Source: Halomonas sp. (GTDB taxonomy: Bacteria > Pseudomonadota > Gammaproteobacteria > Pseudomonadales > Halomonadaceae). Taken from it: a stretch of DNA of 64,000 nt. Every line of letters starts with the position of its first letter. The first letter of the stretch is position 1. Where the stretch lies: contig NZ_JAJUFQ010000004.1 in the NCBI RefSeq assembly GCF_029263665.1, positions 124,001 through 188,000 on the forward strand, given 5' to 3'. The position numbers and the translations under genes are program-made. The notes under the pieces were generated by a model. That model was given only the letters and a program-made list of their open reading frames with translations, did no database searches and had not been told where the DNA came from. Shown here in pieces: positions 1 through 8,960 of the stretch.

Positions 1-704
1 TCATTGTCGGTCAGGGGCTCCGTCGCCAGGACCGACACTACGTCATTCGGCGTCGTGTGTTCGGCAAAATTCACCACCATCTCCGCATCCGCCAGATTCG
101 CCTCGCCAAAAGGTGCGCGTCGCGTGATATGCGCCAGCTTGGTCGAACAGAAGGTGTAGAGATATTCGCCATCCGCCAGCATCAGGTTGAACACACCAAG
201 ACAACGCAGTTCCTCACATAGTTCATGTAGTCTTTGCCACAATCCGGAACGATCTTCTGGAGGATCCGGGTAGCACTTGCGCAGCTCGCCTATCAGCCAG
301 CAGAAAGCATGCTCGCTATCCGTTGCTCCCACCGGGCGATAGAAGCTCAACGGCAAGGCCTGCCACCCTTCCAATTGGCCGTTGTGGGCATAACACCAGG
401 GTTGGCCCCACATTTCACGGGTAAAGGGATGGGTATTGGCCAGGCGCACCTCGCCAACGTTGGCCTGGCGGATATGACTGATGACAATGTTCGACTTGAT
501 CGGGTAGTCGCAGATCAGCCGCGCGATGGCAGAATCGACCGAGGGAAAAGGGTCGCGGAATTCTCGATAGCCACCTTGCTCATAGAATGCGATCCCCCAG
601 CCATCACGATGAGGCCCAGTATCCCCGCCACGGCGCAGGAAGCCGGTAAAGCTGAAGCAGATATCTGTGGGCACGTTGGCACTCATACCCAGCAACTCGC
701 ACAT
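1..704 (-). CDS. Class II glutamine amidotransferase (YafJ-like), 3' end outside window
   Basis: The minus-strand frame opens at 704 with Met-Cys-Glu-Leu-Leu-Gly. In this family Cys2 becomes the N-terminal nucleophile of the glutaminase (Ntn hydrolase) fold after Met removal. About 30 residues in, RGGDTGPHRDGWGIAFY matches the substrate-pocket signature of YafJ-type stand-alone amidotransferases. 234 codons are present with no stop before the window edge; I expect roughly 20-30 further residues, so this is an edge truncation, not a broken gene. The family hydrolyses glutamine to release ammonia, but the acceptor is unknown for most stand-alone members. It is probably cytosolic, and no partner gene is visible. 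Confidence 0.85.
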   Translation of the reverse strand, partial: MCELLGMSANVPTDICFSFTGFLRRGGDTGPHRDGWGIAFYEQGGYREFRDPFPSVDSAIARLICDYPIKSNIVISHIRQANVGEVRLANTHPFTREMWGQPWCYAHNGQLEGWQALPLSFYRPVGATDSEHAFCWLIGELRKCYPDPPEDRSGLWQRLHELCEELRCLGVFNLMLADGEYLYTFCSTKLAHITRRAPFGEANLADAEMVVNFAEHTTPNDVVSVLATEPLTDN

Positions 705-962
705 GGACGCTTATCCTCGAAATCCGCCTTTCCATTCAGCAGATTAAATAACCTGCTGCCACATGATGATGCTAGTGTCTCACAAACCTGCATCACTTGC
801 GTTTCCTGCGAGTAGGCAGGCACCCACTACCAGTTGACGCTTTATCCGACATGACCTGTCGCAAATTTTCATAATTTTACTGTAGATGTCATTGGGATGT
901 GGTGGTGACGCGATAGTGTGATTGATAGGGTGGAACGTTCATACAAATGGTAGGAGTATTTC

Positions 963-1346
963 ATGCGGCAAGGTATCACTACGCTGTTGACCGCAGCAGT
1001 ACTGAGCATTGGACTGATGAGTGCGACAGCTCATGCGCAGGAAGCTGGCGGTGCCCTCACGCAGGCCCAGGCCCCGGCCGCAAACTTCACGGATGAGCAA
1101 TTGCAGCAGTTTGTCGATGCTTCCCGTGAACTGCGCGGGTTGATCGAAGAATACAATCCACGCATTCAACAGGCTCCCAGCGATGCTGAAAAACAATCGT
1201 TGATGCAGGAAGCCAATAACAAGATGGTCGGAGTGGTAGAAAGCAAAGGACTCGATGCCAATACTTATGGCGCCATCGGCAACGCTGTCCAGTCTGACCC
1301 TGAGCTGGCCAATCGCGTGAAGGAATTGGCTCAAGGTACCAATTAA
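963..1346 (+). CDS. DUF4168-type small secreted protein
   Basis: This 127-residue protein has a cleavable signal peptide (Met-Arg-Gln start, hydrophobic stretch, Ala-His-Ala then Gln-Glu at about residues 24-27). The mature domain is helical and rich in Gln, Glu and Ala. The segment FTDEQLQQFVDASREL and the region up to the C-terminal VKELAQG resemble the DUF4168 family of periplasmic proteins, whose function is not known. The start at 963 is supported by GGTAGGAG about 6 nt upstream. It stands alone between a divergent amidotransferase gene and a small membrane-protein gene. Family assignment is from recognition of the pattern only. Confidence 0.75.
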   Translation: MRQGITTLLTAAVLSIGLMSATAHAQEAGGALTQAQAPAANFTDEQLQQFVDASRELRGLIEEYNPRIQQAPSDAEKQSLMQEANNKMVGVVESKGLDANTYGAIGNAVQSDPELANRVKELAQGTN

Positions 1347-1506
1347 GCGACAGGTGACAATGGATAAGTGACTTGAGTGCCTAGCCCGGCTGACTTCATC
1401 AAAGCTGGCGACGTGTATGTAGTGGCGATATGAGTAACGACTATTGACCTATGCCCTGCCCCCAGGTTGCACCATGCAGTGACTCAACCAGAATGGGGGT
1501 GCGAGT

Positions 1507-1650
1507 ATGAATGGTGCAGTACAAGACTGTTCCATGATGATGGGATCAATGGGATGGCTGATGCTGGTTGTGGGGATAGCCTTTCTGGCACTGCTCGGGC
1601 TAGGCATTGCAGCCCTGGTCAAATATCTGTTCTCAAGCCAGAAGACGTGA
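1507..1650 (+). CDS. Small single-pass membrane protein, 47 residues, function unknown
   Basis: The frame from ATG 1507 to TGA 1648-1650 encodes 47 residues. It has a short polar Met-rich N-terminus (DCSMMMGSMG), then one hydrophobic helix of about 25 residues (LMLVVGIAFLALLGLGIAAL) and a basic end KYLFSSQKT. A G-rich stretch (GGGGGTG) sits 6-10 nt upstream as a possible ribosome binding site, and a strong hairpin terminator follows 22 nt after the stop. These three signs together support a real gene. The CxxMM and GSMG motif before the helix resembles small conserved membrane proteins of proteobacteria, but I assign no function. Confidence 0.6.
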   Translation: MNGAVQDCSMMMGSMGWLMLVVGIAFLALLGLGIAALVKYLFSSQKT

Positions 1651-1672
1651 TTCCTCGTCTCTGCTCCATCAC

Positions 1673-1696
1673 ATGCCCTGGCATTGGCCAGGGCAT
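1673..1696. terminator. Rho-independent terminator, probably bidirectional
   Basis: A perfect 10-bp stem (ATGCCCTGGC / GCCAGGGCAT) with a 4-nt loop ATTG is followed on the plus strand by TCTTGTT. It lies between the plus-strand small membrane gene (ends 1650) and the minus-strand VWA gene (ends 1759), so it can serve both convergent transcripts. Confidence 0.8.
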
Positions 1697-1758
1697 TCTT
1701 GTTCGGCAGGTCTCTTCGACAGTAAAGAAACACTGCCTACCAAAGCAGGCCCCATTGA

Positions 1759-3594
1759 TCACACGTGCGGCTCCTGCCGTTTCCGGGACATCACCCGCCT
1801 CCGCCGCCAGCGTCTCCACACCATCAACAGCAACACGACAGCGACGCCAATCCATACACGGATGTCATTCACAACGCGTGCAGTCGTCTCCTCAAGGCCC
1901 GGGTGTCCTGCCTGCCACCAGTCCATCAGACGCTGAGGCCCTTCATTGACCAGGGCAACGAACCGATCAGCCAGGGAGTCCTCTGTCGGCGGGGCTGACT
2001 GATCGGCCTCCGCAAAACGTTCGCCGGCCAGGGTCGGTCCAGCCGTTGCGCGATCGATGCCAACCACTTCATCGGCATTGAGCCAGACTGTCGCCAGCTT
2101 CCAGCGATGCTCGCCATCCTCGAGCTGTGCCGTGGCTTCGATTTCCAGCGGCTGACGCAAATGTTCCTCGATCTCCGGCAGTACGATCTGCCAACGCCTC
2201 CGCCCGGTGGCTTCGACATCGAGATTTTCACCCCGCAGGTCACTGCTGAATGTCGTGTTGTCACGATCCAGCTCAGGATGTTCAGCCACCAGAATCACCC
2301 GCTGTCCATCCTCGCTTTGCACAGCCCCCACAGCAGGCAGGATGTTCACCGCCTGTATCCGCTGACGACGAAAATCATCGCCCTTGGCATCAATAACCAG
2401 ACGTGCATTGCCTGTACCCTGGGGCGCTGGCAGCACACCGCTGAAACGGCCATCGGAAGAACGTTCCAGAGTGATGCTCTGCGAAGCCTCCTCATTCTCC
2501 CCCACCAACCGAGCGGTGATTGACAGGCTCTCAGGCAACTCTGCATCAGAGTCCCCTTCCACCCAGGCCTGCAGCGGGAGAGAAAAGCTGGAGTACAGTG
2601 TGGTCGGCAGCGGCTGTGTGGCCAGGCGCAAGCCACCTGATACCATGATCCGACTCCCCTCGCCGACAGGGCCTTCAATCCGCCACTCCCCCTGCTGTGG
2701 GTTCGGCACGCGAATCAGGTCGAAACGTGGATCCTGCTGCCAGCTCCCACCTGGCGGAGGGGATTCTGCGCTATAGCGAGTACCATCCGGCGCGATCAGC
2801 GTCACCTTGCCGCCATCATCAGGCCCATGGAATATCAATGGTGCAATTTCATCAGCAGAGCCATTCACCGTGAAGTGATTGCCGTCCAGTGGCAACTGAT
2901 CCGTCGGCAGGATGCGACCGATGATATCGAGGAAGGCCCCGAGCAGTTCATCGGGTGAATCGACAACAGCCGCCAGACCACCGGACTGCTGTGCCAGGCG
3001 TTCGACCAGAGCAGCGTCTGCTCCAGCAGAGAAGGCAATGGCATGCACTGCAGTATCCTGATTGACCAGATCCGGGGAGATAGCATCAAGAATACGCTGA
3101 CGTGATGCCACATCGATGGCGGGCTTGGCACCACGGGATGGCGGAAGATCGACCACGCCATCTGTCATCAGAACCAGATGGCGCGGTCCATGACCGTCAG
3201 AAGCCGCCGCGACACGCAGTGCGGCCTCGATGTCAGTGTACTGCTGATAATCCTGCAGTGCCGGGGGCAGTGACAGAGCCTGCTTCTTCCAACTTTCCTC
3301 CACCGGGGCAAGAGGCAAGGGATTATCGACATGCTCGCCAAAGGTCCAGATGCCGGCATGGACACCATTCGGCAGCAAAGCTACCAGCATGTCCATGGCG
3401 CTGACCGCAAGACGATTAGGGTCATTTGTCTTCATGCTGCCGGATACATCGACCAGCACACGAATGTCGGCCTGATCGTCAGCATTCTGAGCACTTGCAC
3501 TACCCAGGGCTGCCAAGGACAGTACCGCCGCCAGCCCCAAGACTGGTGCCCGGCTGACAACACTACGGCCGTATCTCAGCAGAAGTTTCAACAT
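1759..3594 (-). CDS. VWA-domain protein with signal peptide and C-terminal membrane anchor
   Basis: The 611-residue product has a signal peptide (VLGLAAVLSLAALGSASAQ) and then a von Willebrand factor A domain at about residues 35-230. The MIDAS motif DVSGSMKTND is present, as is the downstream MTDGVVDLPP block. A beta-rich region of about 300 residues follows. Near the end is one transmembrane helix (WIGVAVVLLLMVW) and an Arg-rich cytoplasmic tail, so most of the protein faces the periplasm. The overall plan resembles TIGR03503-type conserved proteins of marine gammaproteobacteria. The start at 3594 places the signal peptide at the N-terminus; an in-frame ATG 18 nt upstream would add MGHCNI and is less likely. 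It is co-directional with the membrane protein gene that ends 64 nt upstream. A ligand is not predictable. Confidence 0.8.
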   Translation of the reverse strand: MLKLLLRYGRSVVSRAPVLGLAAVLSLAALGSASAQNADDQADIRVLVDVSGSMKTNDPNRLAVSAMDMLVALLPNGVHAGIWTFGEHVDNPLPLAPVEESWKKQALSLPPALQDYQQYTDIEAALRVAAASDGHGPRHLVLMTDGVVDLPPSRGAKPAIDVASRQRILDAISPDLVNQDTAVHAIAFSAGADAALVERLAQQSGGLAAVVDSPDELLGAFLDIIGRILPTDQLPLDGNHFTVNGSADEIAPLIFHGPDDGGKVTLIAPDGTRYSAESPPPGGSWQQDPRFDLIRVPNPQQGEWRIEGPVGEGSRIMVSGGLRLATQPLPTTLYSSFSLPLQAWVEGDSDAELPESLSITARLVGENEEASQSITLERSSDGRFSGVLPAPQGTGNARLVIDAKGDDFRRQRIQAVNILPAVGAVQSEDGQRVILVAEHPELDRDNTTFSSDLRGENLDVEATGRRRWQIVLPEIEEHLRQPLEIEATAQLEDGEHRWKLATVWLNADEVVGIDRATAGPTLAGERFAEADQSAPPTEDSLADRFVALVNEGPQRLMDWWQAGHPGLEETTARVVNDIRVWIGVAVVLLLMVWRRWRRRRVMSRKRQEPHV

Positions 3595-3658
3595 AATGTT
3601 GCAATGTCCCACGACAGCCCCTTAACTGGAACCCGCTGGCCCAGCACCCCAGGCAAGG

Positions 3659-4105
3659 TCATTGGCCAAGCACAGGTTCTCTGCGACCACCTTCTGTACG
3701 GGAGACGGAAGGTTCACCTTCACCATGAGCCTGTTCGCGGCGAGCTTGTGCTCGAGCTTCTTCTGCCTTGCGTACACGACGCTTGTGGCCGAACCACCAC
3801 AGCACGATGCCAAACAAGGCACCAAGAACCGCAGCGAAGACGACTTTCATGCCCGAGCCAGCCAAGACCACCGCATTGTGCTCAACAAATGCCACGGCAG
3901 CGACCATCACACCAGGCGCTTCGCCCCGGTATACTTCACCATCATCGGTCAAGGGCAGTTCGAACGCCGCCGGCATCCACATCACCCCTGCCACTGCCCA
4001 GGTAATCACCAGGCGCGGCAGACGAGGAAGAAAAGCCAAGCCAAGGTAGCCAGTCAGCAGCACCACCAGCGACAATGCGATATAGATCATCCAAAGCGAT
4101 GACAT
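3659..4105 (-). CDS. Conserved small integral membrane protein, function unknown
   Basis: The product has 148 residues with a first pair of hydrophobic helices (MIYIALSLVVLLTGYLGLAF and VITWAVAGVMWMPAAF). A short polar loop with EVYRGEAPG follows, then a third helix (VVFAAVLGALFGIVLWWF) and a highly basic, charged tail rich in Arg, Lys, Glu and Ala. The start is taken at 4105 (GGAAATTCC before ATG). An ATG at 4123, preceded by GGAGTGAG, is an equally plausible start and would add six residues. It precedes the VWA gene by 64 nt on the same strand, so the two may form a small envelope operon. I do not recognise the family. Confidence 0.65.
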   Translation of the reverse strand: MSSLWMIYIALSLVVLLTGYLGLAFLPRLPRLVITWAVAGVMWMPAAFELPLTDDGEVYRGEAPGVMVAAVAFVEHNAVVLAGSGMKVVFAAVLGALFGIVLWWFGHKRRVRKAEEARAQARREQAHGEGEPSVSRTEGGRREPVLGQ

Positions 4106-4195
4106 GGAATTTCCGATAAGCATCAGTTTCTCACTCCAGAACGCGCCGAAGGCGCGCATAATGAAATTTCTCTTGAGTATGGTACATCCCGCACC

Positions 4196-6358
4196 ATGAA
4201 AGCACAGCCGCCAAATGCACCTGGCTCCTCTTCCGCCACTTGCCCAGCCAAGGACTTCCTGCGCCCGGATGACACGAACTGGGACTGGCTCGAGCAACGC
4301 GATGACGATAACGTAAAGGCCTTCCTCACGGCAGCCAATACGGAATCCGACGCCTGGTTCACTCCCCTGGCTCCTCTTGCCGAGCAGCTTTATCAAGGCC
4401 ATCTGGCACGCAGGGAACTCTCCGTAAAAGGCCTGCCTACGCCTCTCGATCACTATACGGTGTGGAGCGAGACGGCCGCCGATGCCGATTATCCACTGTG
4501 GTGGCGCCATCCCAACGGTAACAGCACAGCGAAGGAATGTTTCTTCGACCTTGAAACCCGCGCTCATCAGCACACTTTTTTCGAGCTGGGTGACATGACA
4601 TTGTCGCCGGATGAAGAGTGGCTGGCCTGGAGCGAAGACACCCAAGGCGATGAAACCTACCAGCTCTATCTCAAACGCCTGCCTGATGGAGAGCTGCAAC
4701 TGCTGCTGGAACAGATTGGCCCCGAACTGTGCTGGGCCGAAGACAGCTGTACTCTCCTGTTCACTCGCTATGATGCCACCCAACGACCTGACAGCGTATG
4801 GCGACTCACTCTGGAACTCAGCGGTCCAGCAGGCAATATCCACTTTCCAGCACCGCAATTGATCCTGCGCGAGGATGACCCACAATTCTGGGTTGGCCTT
4901 GGCAAGACTCGCTCTCGCACCTGGTTGATCATCGAGAGTGCCTCAAAGGACACCAGCGAAACCCACTTGGTTCCCGCAGCTCAACCAGCAACCCCCGCGT
5001 TATGTATACTGCCGCGCCAGTCAGGCGTTGAATATGCCCTGGATCACCGGCCTGGAGTGTTTTACCTGCTGCATAACCGCAATGCCGTACACTTTCAGCT
5101 CGATGTCATCGACGAAGGCCTGGCTATCTCATCTTCCCCCGACATCGCTGCCATGACACGTGTGCTGCTGCCCCATCGTCAGGATGTCACTCTGGAAGGC
5201 GTCGACGCCTACTCCTGGGGACTCGTGGTCACGGAACGTGACCACGAGCAGGCACAACTGCACCTGCACCGCATCGAACTGGATGCCGAAGGCAACATTT
5301 GCCTCGACGAACCTCTACCCTGCTCTGCCGGGCTGCTGAGCATCGGTATGGAGGATTCGCCCCATTTCGATACCCGTACCTTGCGCCTACGCGAGGAATC
5401 CTTCACGACACCGCCAAGTTGGTGGGAAGTGGACCTGGACAGTGCTACCCGTACTCTGCTCAAGCGCCAGACAGTTCACGGCGATCTTACTCCACAGGAC
5501 CTGGCCTGCGACCGTATCTGGGCCACTTCCCATGACGGGGAACGTGTTCCGGTATCGATCGTTCGCCGAGCAGATCTCGCCAACCAGGCCATGCCCACCT
5601 TGCTGTATGGTTATGGAGCCTACGGCGAAGCCCTGGATCCCTGGTTCTCGATCTCACGCCTAGAGCTGTTGCAACGGGGCATCGCTTTTGCTGTCGCCCA
5701 TGTTCGTGGAGGAGGAGAAAGAGGCGAGCCCTGGTATCTGGCAGGCAAGCTGGAGCACAAGACCAACAGCTTCGAAGACTTCCTCGCCGCCCGGGATGCC
5801 CTTGTCGAACACGGCCTGGCCGATGCCGAGCGCATCGTCACCTACGGCGCCAGTGCTGGCGGTCTGTTGGTCGGCGCCAGCCTCAATGCCGCTCCGGGAG
5901 CCTTCTGTGCCGCAGTTCTCGACGTGCCTTTCGTCGATGTCCTGCGTACCATGAATAATCCGGACCTCCCCTTGACCACGGCGGAATACACCGAATGGGG
6001 TGATCCACAGGAACCTGCCGCTGCTCGGCGCATCCGCAGCTATTCACCACTGGACAACCTGGCCGCAACAGACTGGCCGGCAGTTTTCCTTCAGGGCAGT
6101 TGGCACGATACTCGTGTCCCCTACTGGGAACCCGCCAAACTCTACGCTCGCTTAGCCATGGCGAACATCGACAACCCTGAGTTGTCCAATCGACCAGTAC
6201 TCCTGCGCACTGACATGGAAGCTGGGCATAGCGGTGCTTCCGGTCGTTTCAAGGCCTGGCGCGATGGAGCCCGTCAGGATGCCTTCATTCTCTGGGCCCT
6301 GGGTCTCGCCGATGACGAGAAGCACATAGATTTCTCCAGCCCATTAACACACGCGTAA
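4196..6358 (+). CDS. ptrB: Oligopeptidase B (S9A prolyl oligopeptidase family)
   Basis: This 720-residue serine peptidase cleaves short peptides, classically after basic residues, in the cytosol. The N-terminal half is a seven-bladed propeller. The C-terminal half is an alpha/beta hydrolase with Ser553 in GASAGG, Asp638 in HDTRV and His678 in EAGHSGASGR, the catalytic order of the family. The blocks YGYGAYG and AHVRGGGERG are typical of oligopeptidase B, and length fits the family (about 690-720). The nucleophile elbow reads GASAGG where E. coli has GGSAGG. It is transcribed divergently from the small membrane protein gene. Trypsin-like specificity is a family inference. Confidence 0.9.
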   Translation: MKAQPPNAPGSSSATCPAKDFLRPDDTNWDWLEQRDDDNVKAFLTAANTESDAWFTPLAPLAEQLYQGHLARRELSVKGLPTPLDHYTVWSETAADADYPLWWRHPNGNSTAKECFFDLETRAHQHTFFELGDMTLSPDEEWLAWSEDTQGDETYQLYLKRLPDGELQLLLEQIGPELCWAEDSCTLLFTRYDATQRPDSVWRLTLELSGPAGNIHFPAPQLILREDDPQFWVGLGKTRSRTWLIIESASKDTSETHLVPAAQPATPALCILPRQSGVEYALDHRPGVFYLLHNRNAVHFQLDVIDEGLAISSSPDIAAMTRVLLPHRQDVTLEGVDAYSWGLVVTERDHEQAQLHLHRIELDAEGNICLDEPLPCSAGLLSIGMEDSPHFDTRTLRLREESFTTPPSWWEVDLDSATRTLLKRQTVHGDLTPQDLACDRIWATSHDGERVPVSIVRRADLANQAMPTLLYGYGAYGEALDPWFSISRLELLQRGIAFAVAHVRGGGERGEPWYLAGKLEHKTNSFEDFLAARDALVEHGLADAERIVTYGASAGGLLVGASLNAAPGAFCAAVLDVPFVDVLRTMNNPDLPLTTAEYTEWGDPQEPAAARRIRSYSPLDNLAATDWPAVFLQGSWHDTRVPYWEPAKLYARLAMANIDNPELSNRPVLLRTDMEAGHSGASGRFKAWRDGARQDAFILWALGLADDEKHIDFSSPLTHA

Positions 6359-6422
6359 GACATCCATTATGCTGAAAGCCGCAAATCACGTACCTGCGGC
6401 AATCGACGGAAAAGGACATTCA

Positions 6423-7259
6423 ATGAACGCAAAACCCATGCTGGCTCTCACCGCCGCTCTCTGGCTTGGTATCGGCCTATCCGGTTGCTCGGATAATGAT
6501 GAAGATGCAGAAGGCACCAATGGGGGGAGCGAGCAGACTCAGAACGCCGACGCGGCTGATGCCCAGGATGCTTCGACTTCTGATGCTGAAGCAGAAGGTG
6601 CCGAATCCAAGGCCGAGGCGTCTACCTCAGCCATCGACCCAGCCGAACGCCAGCAGGTTCTGGAAAACTCCCTGCGTGGCAACTTCGACCCGCAACTGGG
6701 CGAGATCCGTTATCTGGTGGGCTGGGCTGACCTCAATGATGATGGACAAGATGAAGCAGTCGTCCATGTCGTTGGTCCCATGGTCTGTGGTACCGGTGGC
6801 TGCGATACTCTGATTCTCCAGGCCCAGGGCGATACCTATCAGGTGCTCAGCGCCCAGCCAACGACCGAGCCGCCTATTGCACTGGGCGCGGACAGCCACG
6901 ACGGCTGGCAGGACCTGTTGATGCAGCGTCATGTCGCTGCAGACCAGCCCTCCGAGACAGTGCGCTTGCGCTTCGATGGGGATAGCTATGTGGAGGCCGA
7001 CGGAAAGGAGGACGACGCTACTGGAGGCAAGACCCTGATCGAACCGTTTGACAGCCTGGATGACGCCCACCCACTGTTTGAAGGTGAAATCAGCGGTTCC
7101 TACGAGATGAGTGAACCTCCGGCCGAGGCAAGCAGCTCATCAAAGGACGCCAAGCAGGAAGATAGTTCCATTCAAGAGGACAGCGATCCTGAAGCCGCTG
7201 CCGATGCTGTCGAAGAGGAAGCCGAACAGCAGCAGGATGACAGCAGCCCACAGCAGTAG
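6423..7259 (+). CDS. Acidic lipoprotein of unknown function
   Basis: The 278-residue product begins with a lipoprotein signal (MNAKPMLALTAALWLGIGL) ending in lipobox LSGC, so Cys is lipidated in the envelope. The next 45 residues and the last 60 are low-complexity and very acidic (Asp, Glu, Ala, Ser, Gln). The central 150 residues form a compact domain with WADLNDDGQDEAVVHVVGP, resembling FG-GAP/EF-hand-like DxNxDGxxD segments that can bind calcium. GTGGCDTL follows. ATG 6423 is preferred because AAAGGA precedes it and the lipobox then falls at residue 20; an in-frame ATG at 6369 would add 18 residues without improving the signal. A strong terminator follows. Confidence 0.75.
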   Translation: MNAKPMLALTAALWLGIGLSGCSDNDEDAEGTNGGSEQTQNADAADAQDASTSDAEAEGAESKAEASTSAIDPAERQQVLENSLRGNFDPQLGEIRYLVGWADLNDDGQDEAVVHVVGPMVCGTGGCDTLILQAQGDTYQVLSAQPTTEPPIALGADSHDGWQDLLMQRHVAADQPSETVRLRFDGDSYVEADGKEDDATGGKTLIEPFDSLDDAHPLFEGEISGSYEMSEPPAEASSSSKDAKQEDSSIQEDSDPEAAADAVEEEAEQQQDDSSPQQ

Positions 7260-7316
7260 CAGCAGTCCGAATCTCTGACCTCTGCAACCAGAAGCTCGCA
7301 GGTAATGTGGGACAGT

Positions 7317-7352
7317 AAAAGCCCAGGGCCCATCATGGCCCCTGGGCTTTTT
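7317..7352. terminator. Strong bidirectional terminator
   Basis: Hairpin AAAAGCCCAGGG / CCCTGGGCTTTT with a short loop, flanked by A-run and T-run on opposite sides. It lies between the plus-strand lipoprotein gene (ends 7259) and the minus-strand permease gene (ends 7435), so it can terminate both. Confidence 0.9.
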
Positions 7353-7434
7353 CAGGTATCAGGGCAGAGCCCTGCGCCAACAGCGCTTCGAGTAGTTGAA
7401 GGCTAGAAACCTCAAGAAACTAAGGGCCATCGTT

Positions 7435-8793
7435 TCAAGAGGCTGAGGGCTCTACGCTATACCACTGCGGCCTCGCAAAATGCAGTCCCACCGCATAGAG
7501 CAGATAGGCAGCAACGAAGGTCACTGGTGCTGAAGCGCTAGACCAGCCGGGCAGATGCATCACACCTATGCCACACAGGGTGGCGCCGCCCCATGCAATG
7601 AGACCACATGGGTTGAGCGCGGGAATTCTGGCATCCACAAGCTCCAGGTGGCCATTGAAACGACGCTGATAGGTGCGCGACAGGATATGTGCCAACGCCA
7701 CTCCCACCCAGGCGACCACAAACACCCCCTGGTAGGCCAGCGCGTTCAACAGATAGGAAAAGACGTCTGCCGACATCAATGCCCAGGCCAACGCCCCCAC
7801 CAGGCATCCGGCCAGGATCTTGTTGATCCTGACCCCCAACAGCTTGTTGATGCAGGCCTGCAGATTGACGGTAGCCAGATAGAAATTGGCCGTATTGATG
7901 CGGCTCTGGGTAACCCATACCAGCAACAATCCACCCAGGCCCATCAGCTCCAGCAGGCCGAGCACGATCGATGCCTCGGAAAGCCCTTCGCTGGGCAGAC
8001 AGGCATCCAGCAGAATGCCGACCACACCACTGAACAGAAAAGTCATCAGATAAAAGGGAATGCCGAAGGTCACGCGACCATGGAAGGCTTCATCCTCCAC
8101 TCGTCCGAACCGCGCATAGTCGAAGGTAAACATCATCAACACCCATACCCCCATGTAGTAGGTAAAGGTGTGCAGCCATCCCCAGCTGGGTGCGCCCCCC
8201 TCGGGAACTCGGGTCAACCAGTTGGCAGGATAACCGAACTCGGCGATGGCCATGCCTACGGCCACCAGCATGCCGACCACATAGACCGGAAGCAGCACGC
8301 CATTGAATTTGTCCAGCCAATGTTGAACGCTGCCGAAGATCAGCGCCACGCCGATCACCACCACGATCAAGGTCGCCACCGTCATGGTCAGCGACGCTGA
8401 CCACTCAGAAAGCACCAGCGCCATCACATAGCCTTCGAAGACCGCGTAGTAGAGCGCTGTGGCAAAGAAGATCAAGGTGGCAATCACCGCGCCAACGTGG
8501 CCGAACAGAATTCGGGAGAACAGCGCCACGGTCAGCCCTGAGCGTATCGCGAAGCGGCTGATCACCGCATTGATCAACCCATAACAGAGTACTGTCAGCA
8601 CGATACCGATCAGGGCATTGACCGTACCGTAACTACGAGCCATGGCGGCAGCCACCACCATGTAGAAGATGGCGCTGCACACGGCCCACCAAGCCATCAT
8701 CAGGCTGCCCCTGGTCATACGCTGATCCATGGGCACCGAGCAGTCGGTGTAGTCGATATCCCCGGACGAGGAGGTCTTCGTGTCTTCCTGCAT
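7435..8793 (-). CDS. NCS1-family permease (cytosine/allantoin/hydantoin transporter type)
   Basis: The 452-residue protein has about 12 hydrophobic helices. The N-terminal block MTRGSLMMAWWAVCSAIFYM, SGLTVALFSRILFG in the second repeat, and SRINTANFYLATVNLQ near TM8 look like the NCS1 nucleobase-cation symporter family. It is the last gene of the pxp operon, 167 nt after pxpC, with SD GAGGTG before ATG. NCS1 carriers import cyclic nitrogen compounds (cytosine, allantoin, hydantoins, uracil). In this context the cargo is probably the lactam or ureide handled by the neighbouring carboxylase/oxoprolinase genes. The exact substrate is inferred, not visible. Confidence 0.85.
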   Translation of the reverse strand: MQEDTKTSSSGDIDYTDCSVPMDQRMTRGSLMMAWWAVCSAIFYMVVAAAMARSYGTVNALIGIVLTVLCYGLINAVISRFAIRSGLTVALFSRILFGHVGAVIATLIFFATALYYAVFEGYVMALVLSEWSASLTMTVATLIVVVIGVALIFGSVQHWLDKFNGVLLPVYVVGMLVAVGMAIAEFGYPANWLTRVPEGGAPSWGWLHTFTYYMGVWVLMMFTFDYARFGRVEDEAFHGRVTFGIPFYLMTFLFSGVVGILLDACLPSEGLSEASIVLGLLELMGLGGLLLVWVTQSRINTANFYLATVNLQACINKLLGVRINKILAGCLVGALAWALMSADVFSYLLNALAYQGVFVVAWVGVALAHILSRTYQRRFNGHLELVDARIPALNPCGLIAWGGATLCGIGVMHLPGWSSASAPVTFVAAYLLYAVGLHFARPQWYSVEPSAS

Positions 8794-8808
8794 GGTTGCA
8801 CCTCATTG

Positions 8809-8820
8809 ATGTTGTTATTG
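8809..8820 (-). promoter_or_regulatory. CA-motif-like leader element before the permease gene
   Basis: On the minus strand the sequence CAATAACAACAT lies 15 nt upstream of the permease ATG. It contains AATAACAA, which fits AAnAAnAA, the Hfq-Crc catabolite-repression motif known from Pseudomonas. An identical 12-mer occurs before the biotin-carrier gene of the same operon. A regulatory role here is inference. Confidence 0.4.
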
Positions 8821-8960
8821 CTTTTCTCCTGCGCCGGCAACAGACAGGCACAGGGCTTCCTCGAGAGGCCTTGCGGTCTCTCGTCCAGAACCGTTCGGGA
8901 TGAAGGAATGATCGAACGGGGGACAGCTCAATGGCAGTTGCCCCCGCGTTCAGGATGGCG

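Noticed and set aside
234..815. Open plus-strand frame of 193 codons
   Set aside because: It lies opposite the glutamine amidotransferase gene, which has clear family motifs; no ribosome binding site or recognisable domain in the plus frame.
3659..4885. Long minus-strand frame of 408 codons extending into the oligopeptidase gene
   Set aside because: Only the last 148 residues have protein character; the rest is antisense to ptrB.
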